This document shows, in pieces, positions 24,596 to 33,835 of a stretch of DNA of 64,000 nucleotides. Source of the stretch: Zeugodacus cucurbitae (Eukaryota > Arthropoda > Insecta > Diptera > Tephritidae); the NCBI RefSeq assembly GCF_028554725.1, contig NC_071671.1, positions 48,210,501 to 48,274,500 of the forward strand, read 5' to 3'. The position numbers were made by a program, and so were the translations under genes. Within the stretch, counting starts at the first letter, position 1; the number at the start of each line of letters is the position of its first letter. The notes beneath the pieces are model-generated. The model did no database searches. It was not told where the DNA came from and worked only from the letters and a program-made list of their open reading frames with translations.

Positions 24596-24913
24596 AGGGA
24601 ATAAATACATACTTTTTTTATTTTAGTTACCGACAAATTACAAATTACTTTTTGAAAGTGGGGACGTTAAGTCAATAGACTATGCTAAATAGTTTTCAAA
24701 CCTTGTTCGATAATATTAAATTTAGACCGTCTTGATAATATACAAATGCCGTAGTCGTGTGCTAAAAACGACACCGTTTTCATTGAGTTCACTCAGTATC
24801 AAGTTTGAATATATCCTTTTACTAGTCCTTCCTTATTTGTATTTTACAAATTTGGTGATTCATCATATCTTATAGGTACTTACATTGTTGTTAAGTAATT
24901 GAAGAAATCAACT
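24596..24913. other. Spacer upstream of OBP copy 5
   Basis: No gene seen. About 24650-24800 matches 12490-12650. The Myb/SANT fragment found at this place in two other units is absent here, so it was deleted. Confidence 0.45.
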
Positions 24914-25158
24914 AGAGTGATTATAATATTGTTTATCAAATTTTTTAACACCTAATCATCACTCATGCAAAAACTTAATTAATTTAAATACACCCATACA
25001 CATACACATATATAGAGCGTATAAATAAACGAATTACATCAAATGAAATAAACTTCAGGGTCGCTGAAGCGTGCGAGCATATAACATTTTTTGCCATTTT
25101 GCAAACCGCTATAGAAATTGATATAAAATGCCGATTCTGCACATCCCAATAATCAGTT
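24914..25158 (+). promoter_or_regulatory. Promoter of OBP copy 5
   Basis: Copy of the conserved upstream block. TATAAAA lies at 25122-25128 and the initiator at 25153-25158, again 33 nt apart. The left part follows copy 3 closely and the right part follows copy 4, a mosaic pattern. Confidence 0.7.
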
Positions 25159-25172
25159 GAAATCAATAGTTT

Positions 25173-26582
25173 ATGAGCCAAGCTTCGAATATGAGGACTA
25201 ACTTTGGATATTTTGTTGTGATTTGTGTTTTGGGGGTGAGCTAGTTTGTGAAATAATTTCGCATTTGAGCTTCATAATTGTGTTTTTCACGATTTTTTTT
25301 TTAGTGCTATGCCAGTGCCGAGGATAAAAGTGTGGATTGCACTAAGTCACCACCTTTCGTTGTAAGTGAATATTATTTTCGAATACGCGTGTGAATCCAT
25401 TAATCCTTTCAAAGTGGAAATTTTTCGAAATATTTTAAATTAAAAGAAAGTCCAAACTTAACCGAACAAAAATTTAATGGGTGAAAGCGAAATTCTAAGA
25501 GATCGTAGGATCCTCATTCTTGGATAACATCACGAATCTAATAACAAACAAAGGCAGAGCAAAAACCTTTCTGTATCCGCTGATCCCGCTGTTTTCCAAA
25601 CTTAAACCATGTTATTGTAATTCTGACCAAAAAGTTTATATATCCGATTATAGGATCAAAGAGGTCCACTCTTATGAGTAATATTGTATAAATAGCTGCA
25701 GATCAAGAAACCAAGTACAGCAGCTGCTCAGATCTTTAGAGCTCAGATCTTCAGAGCTCAGAACTTCATTTAATATAAGATATTTAATGAAGGTCTGTAT
25801 GAATTCTGAAACTTGGTTTGCTTAGGCCTAAATATACTCACTATACTCTAGTTTCGGAAATGGCTTTCACAAAACTAAACTGATCTACGTCCGTGTATTC
25901 ATTGATCCATTGATACAAAAATGTTTCTTTTGATTTCACCACTTAACTATATAATCACTCTCCCTTTAGCCACTGCACATGTGCTGCCACGTGCCTGACC
26001 TTAGTACCATAGCGCTGAAGGAACAATGTGCTGAATTTGCCAAACCGCCGACACCACCACCGATGGGACGTGGCGGTCCAGCAAAGGTTGATCAGTCACA
26101 TCCAACGCATATGCATGAACTACATCTACATCCCGTAAGTGCTGAGTTCCATGTTGAGTAAAATATTTGAAACTAAATACCTTTCATTCCTGTTACAATA
26201 GTGCCTGATCGAGTGCATTTTCAATAAAACCGAAGTGTTTGGCGAGAATGGTGAACCCGATGTTGACAAATTTAGCGCTCTGCTCGACACAACCGTTAAG
26301 GATAATAAGGAATTGGCCGCCATTATGGAAGAATCATTCGAGACTTGCGCAGAGAAGTTGAGCGATTTGAAGGCGAAGATGGTCGAAGAGAAGAGTAAAA
26401 ATCCGAAATATGCCGAAAAAATGGCTACTCAAAACATGCAAATGGGATGTTCGCCCTTCGGTGCCATTCTAATGGATTGTGTTAATATGGAGACATTCAA
26501 AAATTGTCCCGCTTCTGCTTGGAATGATAGTACGGAATGTAACACGGTGCGTGACTTTATCAAGGAGTGTGAACATGTTTAA
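25173..26582 (+). CDS. Plus-C odorant-binding protein, copy 5
   Basis: Exons 25173-25235, 25305-25361, 25970-26134 and 26202-26582, all phase 0, give about 221 residues. Exons 1 and 3 and the introns between them are nearly identical to copy 4, while exon 4 is closer to the consensus of the array. All twelve cysteines, the Cys-Pro motif and both N-glycosylation sequons are present. In exon 2 the conserved Lys-Pro-Pro after the first mature cysteine reads Lys-Ser-Pro. A polyadenylation signal lies at 26694-26699. This is the last OBP before the single-copy flank and shares a recent duplication or conversion with copy 4. Confidence 0.9.
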
Positions 26583-26786
26583 ATTAACGAAGTTCTTTGA
26601 TTAAGAATTATTGTCGGAGAGTTTTGGAGAAAGACGATAGCAAATTATTGCAATATTAGAAACAGGAATTTAATTTATTAACCTTATATATGAAATAAAG
26701 TCGTAATTTCCGAAGTAAGCCTCATTGAAATCTCCTTCTTTGTTAGATCTTGACCTTTGCTGTTGGTTGATAAAGATTTTAAACAG

Positions 26787-27060
26787 ATTTTATGTATAGA
26801 TCAAGGATTTAAAAGTTCGAATTGTACCAAAACTCACATCACACAAACGTTAAAAATTTTGAACTCTATTAGCTTGGAAGTAACTACTCACAATTCTAAG
26901 TCAGGAATCACAAAGCCTCCAACTTTTCTGGCAGTAAGTAAATTTGAAGTGAGTTTTAAGGAGAGGACTTCTGTTGGAAATTCTTGAGTTAATTAAACAT
27001 TTTGAGAGTTGGTCGTGGATAATAAAACTCAAGGCCTGGGTTCAACTTATGTTATTGTTG
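26787..27060. repeat. 274-bp insertion flanked by 28-bp direct repeats, copied from 28782-29053
   Basis: Bases 26759-26786 and 27061-27088 are an identical 28-nt direct repeat of OBP 3'-flank sequence. The DNA between them closely matches 28784-29053, upstream of the Myb/SANT gene, in the same orientation. The inserted DNA contains no ORF and no terminal inverted repeat. The structure looks like an insertion with a long target duplication, or template-switch repair. Confidence 0.75.
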
Positions 27061-27231
27061 GCTGTTGGTTGATAAAGATTTTAAACAGTTGATGCGGTGA
27101 CAAGAAATCTTAGAGATGTGTCAAAACTCAAGGTAGGCCATGTGACACTGACTTTTTCGGGCCAAGTGACAATCGAACAATTACACAACTGAGTTGTGAT
27201 TTCTTTACTTGAGTTTTTGATGTTTGTTTGC

Positions 27232-27378
27232 TCTTTGCACAATACGCTCGACAGAACCTTATACGCGATGTTGAGGAGGCTTATCCCACGGTAGTTGGCG
27301 CAGATTGTGGGGTCTCCCTTTTTGTGTATTGGGCAGAGTACACTGAGATTCCAATCGTCAGGCATGCTTTCTTCCGAT
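27232..27378 (-). mobile_element. Short LINE fragment (reverse transcriptase start)
   Basis: On the - strand this encodes Met-Pro-Asp-Asp-Trp-Asn followed by the ANYRGISLLNIAYK motif. It matches the LINE at 41724-43528 around 42140-42285. It is about 147 bp, with both ends truncated. Confidence 0.85.
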
Positions 27379-27757
27379 GTGTTACATAATAAAATAATGC
27401 GACTGTATAGTTGTACTCATTAATTTATATTCATGTCTTAAATGTAATTGTATATCTAAAGTTATATACACAAACAAAAAGAGCTTAACTCGAATTTGGT
27501 TGTTTATGAGAACGGATCTTGAGTGTGGATTTGATAACTCAAAAGATGTTTTAAGACTTCTAATTTTAATTTCCAGATAAATTCACCCAAAAATATATAT
27601 CAAATTATATACTGAAGTTGCACTAATAAAATTGACATACCGCTGAGGCTTAAATCTTTTTAAGCGTTTTAGCTTTATGCCCTAAGGTATGTAAATCCTC
27701 TTAACTTAAACCAAAGAAAAATAAATCAAAAATCTACAGTCGGCAATCCACTCTCCT
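27379..27757. other. 3' flank of the Myb/SANT-like gene
   Basis: AT-rich, no ORF. About 27440-27515 is the sequence also found beside the two pseudogene fragments (12098-12165, 18658-18722), which shows that those fragments came from this gene and its flank. Confidence 0.5.
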
Positions 27758-28752
27758 CTACGCTTTGCGATTCTTCGTCTCCACCAGCTTCTGCAGCGTC
27801 GCCGTTAAATTGTTGATCGCATCGATCTTTAAACGTTCGATTTTCTCTTGCTGCAGCGCTGTCGTCTTTTGGAATTGCATTTGTTCGCGGTGGAGCTCCT
27901 TTTGACATTGGATCTTCTCACGTTCCACTTCCAGTTTGCGCTCGAAATAGTCCTTCCACCAGCCACCATCCTCCTGCGCCGCATTGACAACAGACGGAAA
28001 GTTAACGCTGTCACACTTGTTACCGTTATGTTCGTACCCATTCGCATGTGATATTTCCAACGGCAGTTCATTGTCATTAAATTCCATTTTTGGTTGTTTC
28101 AACTCCGACATTATGGTAGATTCCTCATCAAACTCATCATTTGATTTATCCAAATTCGTTTCGGCCGTATTGGCCAGCAGCGACAGCTGGTTGCCATCAA
28201 ATTGTGCCAACAGTTCATTTGAGAGTGCGGGCGCCTGTTTGATCTCACGAAAGACTGCAGTTTGCGGTAACTGTTGCTTCTGTTGTTGCTGCTGTTGTGC
28301 GGTTGATCTTGAGTATGGCGATGATTGAATTTGAAAATCATATATATCCATTTGTTTGTCTTTTAAGTATTTATGCATCTCCTCGAAGAACTCCCAATGC
28401 ACATAGCCACTGGACTTTTTCTTTGGCAAATTTTTACTATACGTTATCAATATGTTGTGCCATTTCTTTTGCACCTTCGCGGCGCTGTAACGAAATCCCA
28501 ACTTCTGTAGTTGACGCGTGCAGTGTAACCAGAGCGCCGTGCGTTTTTGACGTCCCTCCGTGAACATGCCTTGCATCGGTCCGCGTATGTGTATGAGCGC
28601 ACGTGTTGCCTCGGAGGTCCAAGCGCGTTCGTACGGACCACGTCCCGCAATTGTGATACTGTTGCCATTGCTGCCCTCTACCACTTCTTCTAGCAGACAG
28701 TCGTCGTTGAGATCTTCGCAATCGTCGAGATCTTCATCGCTGATTTGATAGT
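27758..28752 (-). CDS. Myb/SANT-like DNA-binding protein with C-terminal coiled coil (5' end unresolved)
   Basis: The open frame ends with TAG at 27758-27760. Reading 5' to 3' it has an acidic start (many Asp and Glu), then a trihelix Myb/SANT-like domain (Trp-Thr-Ser-Glu-Ala-Thr-Arg-Ala-Leu-Ile through Lys-Lys-Trp-His-Asn, about 28630-28360). A Gln-rich stretch follows (near 28290), then an acidic middle and a basic, Gln/Glu-rich coiled coil of about 75 residues (28000-27760). This architecture is typical of fly transcription regulators that bind DNA as dimers. No ATG precedes the domain in frame: upstream there is only a stop (near 28790) and a possible splice acceptor ('caacttccag' read on - strand, near 28752-28761). 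A 5' exon therefore probably lies further right, or has been lost. About 330 residues are visible. I do not know the specific orthologue. Confidence 0.75.
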
Positions 28753-28781
28753 AATCTGGAAGTTGAGCAGTCGGTTTTATG

Positions 28782-29053
28782 AGATTTTATGTATAGATCA
28801 AGGATTTAAAAGTTCGAATTGTACCAAAACTCACATCACACAAACGTTGAAACTTTTGAACTCTATTAGCTTGGAAGTAACTACTCACAATTCTAAATAA
28901 GGAATCACAAAGCCTCCAACTTTTTTGGCAGTAAGTAAATTTGTAGTGAGTTTAAAGGAGAGGACTTCTGTTGGAAATTCTTGAGTTGATTAAACATTTT
29001 GAGAGTTGGTCGTGGATATTATAACTCAAGGCCTGGGTTCAACTTAGGTTATA
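28782..29053. repeat. Source copy of the 274-bp repeat
   Basis: Near-identical to 26785-27054. Here it directly abuts the 5' end of the Myb/SANT coding frame. No flanking direct repeats were seen, so this is the likely source and 26787-27060 the derived copy. Confidence 0.65.
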
Positions 29054-31927
29054 GGCAGGCAACAGCACATAAAGATATTTGTGTTCAACAGGAATCGGAA
29101 TAATAATAAATACTTCCCCGCGTTGAGAAACTGAATTATTTTCTTCTTATATTATATTCTGAATAGTTTCTGAAGGTATGATCCCGAGAGATACTTTATT
29201 CATAATGCTTAGAGTATTTTTTGGTTTATTGATTTAATTTTTTTATATTCTCAGACAATTATTTGTAAGCTAAGTGACTAGCCGGTTAAAACGCTGGATC
29301 TCTTAGAGCCTTTTGCTACTATATCTGCTTCACATTTTGGACATCTGATGAATATGTGGATTGCAACATCGTTACTTTTGATCTCCGTCAAGAAGTCTAA
29401 TTTTCCAAATAATCAATCTAGCCTGACCTTCATTAGAATATACACTTTACAGTTCTCGCTTTCAGAACTTGCTAAACTACTTGAGGCTTGTCTCACGTTG
29501 TCAGTCCTTTGACCATATGCGAAGACATTAGTTTTGAAATTCTATAAAGAGATAAAGGGGTCTGCCAATTGAACATCTAGATTATATGTTTTAACTCTGT
29601 TAAAGTACTTTTTGAGGTGGGTCAATAGAATAGTCGGTAACCGGCCTGGCAGGAACAAGTGGAATTAATTTGGATCGGATTCAATGATTGGATGCAATCG
29701 CTGTAGTCATTTGCTCGAAACAACATCCGATTTTTATTGAGTTCACTCAGTTTCACAATATCTTCCTTGAATATCTTAAAGATAGAACTTTGACAAATTT
29801 GCCAAAAAAACAAACTGGAAGATTACTAAAGAAAGAATTACGAATTACTGAATTACGACCTGACGTAACGATTTTTTACTTTCCTCAAAATTATACAGCT
29901 CTAAGTCCCTCAAAATTTTGTTTTGTATTAGTCTCTGATGACAGTTAAGCTAGTTACTTAATAAAATAGAAAAAAAAGTTACACACACCAACAGCTTTTT
30001 TACACCATCGTAGTGAAAATGAAGCATTTCACATTATTCACCACGATTTATACTCGCCACACAGCAGAAATTAGACTTGGCCCTCACAGCATCAGCCCAG
30101 TCAACTCAACCCTTCAATGCTTAAGCTAAATTCTGCTCGACTTCCTAAACAACAAGTGAAGTTTTTCTCTCTTCATTCATTCTAGAAAGTGAATGTGTAG
30201 GTGAAGATAAAAAGCAAAACAGAATTGATAAAAGAATAGAAAACATGTGAGATAAAAGCAGCTAGCGCACAAGTACACAAATGCTTGCTAATATCCTCTG
30301 CCAATTATGATAATACGCTTGAAAAAGCCACTAACACAGGACATATGTACAAATAAATATGTATATTGAGCTGGATACACACTTTTCTCGTTGAAAAAAG
30401 GAAACAAACACTACACTAGCTAGCAACTAAGCAGCTAAATACGAGGCCATAACAACAAAAATACAGCAATAGAGCAGCAACCACTTGCCAGGATACAGAA
30501 AATCTGTTATGCTGTAAATCAGTGACGTAATAGCAAATCACAAGCGCACATACAAACATACAAACAGACACTCGTTGTAGAAGATATTGAAAATTTCAGC
30601 TTTCTTGCAGTTTTTGCACACTTACTATTATCATTATCCAAAGTATGCAACGTTGGTCCAGATTTCTGTGACATGGTTGCTTTACACTTTTTTTATTTTG
30701 ACCTCCAAATTATTGATGTTTCTTATTTGCTTATTTCTCTTAATATCTTTGTATACATGTATACGCACTGCCAGTCAGCACTAGATCTACTGCGTAGCGT
30801 TAGTTTTCTCTAACTAATTCCGTGAAAGTCGCAAGCGCCCTAGCGATGCTGTAAAAATCCTTGCGGTCACAGCTTCGTTGAGCACATTCGCCCTGTGATT
30901 TGCCGTTTTCCATTTTTTGCTGACTCGCATCGTCGCTCTCGTCGTTAGATCTGCTCTCACTATGCTCGTGTTGGCTTGGGTCTGCAAGCGCTGACGGGGA
31001 GGCGGCTCGCACTAACAGCATTGTCTGCCTGTAACTGATGGGGTCGGACGACGGGATGACTGGCAGGCTGCCTCGCTGGGCTGGTGGAAGGAGGTCATGT
31101 GTGTGAGCTAGTTCAAGTTTATGTGTTCGTATTTATTGTTGTTGTGTGAGTATTCGGCTCGGCTATGTGCGTGTGTGTACTTCGTTCGTTTTAGCATCAG
31201 CCGTTACCGTTAATCTAGCTAGCGCTCATCCATATAGTACCGACAGACGTAAGGCGGCTGCTGCTTGCTGAGAGGGCTAAGTAATTCGTGAAATGTTGTT
31301 GTGTGACAACGATGCCGGGCGAAATGCAAAAGCGAAATTTCGAAAAACTACCCTCTTGTGTAGTGAGAAGACTTGTGCGGGTTTGTGAGTGTGTGTGTGT
31401 GTGTGTATGGAAGGATATGTACTCGTGTGTGTGTGTTGATGAAAAGTCTGCTTAATAGTAAAGCAAATAATAATATTTACTCAATGAATATTTTATGAAA
31501 GCAGATTGAAGTAAGCAAGTTCTGCATAATAAGGATAAATAAGGAAGATCAAAAGCAGTTACATATTAAATTTGGTATACTAATTGTTTATAAATGTCTG
31601 TACAGACAGTGCATATCAGACCACCTCGAAGTCAGTGGACTGACTAGCTTTATGAAAGTTCGAAGTATTCTTATAACGCTGTCGGCTGATAGATGCCCCT
31701 GGAGTCACTGTATATCCAAATATTGTATTTGTGGCATATATATATATACCGCTAGTTGGCGCTCAAAGCGAATTAGTACGGTTCTTTATGAACCGACGTT
31801 TTCAAAGTTTACGTCAGTAGAGTTGAGTTGATCTTCAAAATATCGGGCAACATACGCGGAAGGCAAGTAAAAAATAAAATTGATGATATATGTAAATATT
31901 ATCTTAATACAATGTCGCATGAACATA
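29054..31927. other. Spacer right of the OBP array
   Basis: About 29580-29780 matches the unit junction seen at 12490-12640, so the array's duplicated DNA ends near here. Beyond 29960 the sequence is unlike the units. A more GC-rich block at 30800-31300, with many tri- and tetranucleotide-like runs, and a GT run at 31389-31407, could be a 5' untranslated exon or a regulatory region, but no splice-supported gene could be built. A 73-residue - strand frame (31021-30800) is not supported. Confidence 0.35.
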
Positions 31928-32348
31928 CAGTGGAACTTCCATAACTCGAACTTCTATAACTCAAAGATCGTCATAACTCGAACTTTTAAATTGGCAATAG
32001 CGTTTAGAAATCCAATTTTAAAAGAGTATTGAGGGACTCGTATGGATGCCAACAAAAATTGATATTACACTTATGAATTGCATAAATCGTGTAACAAAGG
32101 CATGGGATGCAGACGTCAAGAGCCAAAAAATAGCAAAGTGCAACAAACAAAATTATAGAATTACATGTTTTAACGTATGTATGTACATAAAACTTTATGC
32201 GTAGTAAATAAATAAAAGTGTATATAAATCTATATTTCAAAGCTTTTTGAAAAATTGTATGTTATAATGAAAATTCTGTACCTCGATGTCACTCTAAATC
32301 GAACTTGTTTTGTGGATTATGATGATTCGAGTTAGAGAAGTTCCACTG
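31928..32348. mobile_element. pogo/Tigger-like MITE
   Basis: Terminal inverted repeats begin CAGTGGAACTTCCATAACTCG on the left and, on the opposite strand, CAGTGGAACTTCTCTAACTCG on the right. TA flanks both sides. It is 421 bp and has no transposase. The 5'-CAGTGG... end and TA target match the pogo/Tigger group of Tc1/mariner elements. Confidence 0.8.
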
Positions 32349-33835
32349 TATTTGAATTTTTTGAAACAATGAGAACCTTAGAATTGTACGAAACACTGCC
32401 TATAAAATGACCCTCACGCAGCTTCATTTTCAATAGGGACTATCTAGACTAGACCCTGTTATATTAAAAAAATGGCTTGCATATAATGAGTCCTCGCATG
32501 ATATTAACCATCCCTTTGTACATATAATCCGACCTCCACACCATATAACCTCGAAAAAGCGAGTTTCCTCGACCTTACTTTAGATGAACTCAATGAAAAT
32601 GAACTTACAGTTTTCCCTTAAGAGTTGATATAACCGTTACAACAAAGCTCTGAAATTAATTTCGCAAAAAAGCAGAAGCGCAAGAAAACTGTGGAATTGG
32701 TCCTAAATTATTTCAGCTATCTCAACATGAATTCATTATGTTTAGATTGTCCTTTTTAAATTTTCATATTATGACATTGACGTAGATGAAGTCGTTTCAT
32801 ACCATTTCCAATTCCCCAATTAACTGCACAGCATCACTGAAAGTTGACTTTATACCATACATATTGGATAATATGTTAGATAACTAGAAAAAGTTCGATT
32901 ATACTGTGGTTCGGTGATAAAAACAGATAAAATCAGTTTGTATCTTCGCTTGGTCCTCTCAGCCGAAATATGTGGAAAGCCGAGAACGCTTGTATATGGA
33001 TTATTATTTTTGTATAATCATATTTCATTAAAATAAAATCAAACAAATAATTGAAATAAATAAGCTTACCTTGTTAATAAGATGAGAATGTGCCCAAAAT
33101 GAACTCAATTGGTTCACAACTTTTCCCAAAAACAATCACTGCTTCCCGACGTCACATTTCCATCACTAACTTTTCACAGATCTTAATAATTGAACGTATT
33201 ATTTCACTACATGCTATAATATAAGCTATTAACGCCTCAACACACACATAACACTTAAATATTTGCTAAAACACTATGTAAAACTATTTAAATTACAATT
33301 TATAGATGAAATTACACAATTCACTAACCGCATACAAAGCAAATCGCAATTTAAATGTCAAACTTTGAGGGAAATAAGCACAAAAGGAAATGGAATTATC
33401 AGCCATCACGGTCAACAAACTCAAAATGGAGTACAGCAGAAAACATTTAATTATTGTATTTCTGATAGTTATTATTGACCTTCATACACTTTTAAAGATT
33501 TTACTTCATTTGTTGAAAATTCGATTTTAAATTAAGTTGGTTCTTCACACTAAAACAAGTTATTTAAACAAAGCATGAGCAATTAATTTAAAAACGGTTA
33601 AAAACTATTTAGACGCGCTATTACTATTTTTAGTATTTCGCACGTCATAAATAAATCTACTACAATTGTTTGCAAACACAAACAGCTGTTTTTGACAGTT
33701 GACAACCGCATCGTTTCGGAATATTTGGCGGCTGAGCTATGCATTGAATTTCACGTTTGCACTTAATTTATAAATTTTAAGTGAAATTCTAGCTAATCAT
33801 CAAAAAAGAAAGTTAAAAAACAGAAGCAGCAAACA
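32349..33835. other. 5' flank of Nup188
   Basis: AT-rich with no gene seen. The last 200 bp before the Nup188 start lack a TATA box, as expected for a housekeeping gene. A 71-residue frame at 33263-33478 has no supporting features. Confidence 0.4.

Noticed and set aside
30800..31021. 73-residue - strand frame as a gene
   Set aside because: No domain, no supporting splice sites and biased simple composition. The GC-richer block is more likely untranslated or regulatory.
31311..31500. Short + strand frame starting ATGCCGGGC as a protein start
   Set aside because: It quickly runs into a GT microsatellite, giving Cys/Val repeats, with no donor site or conserved domain.
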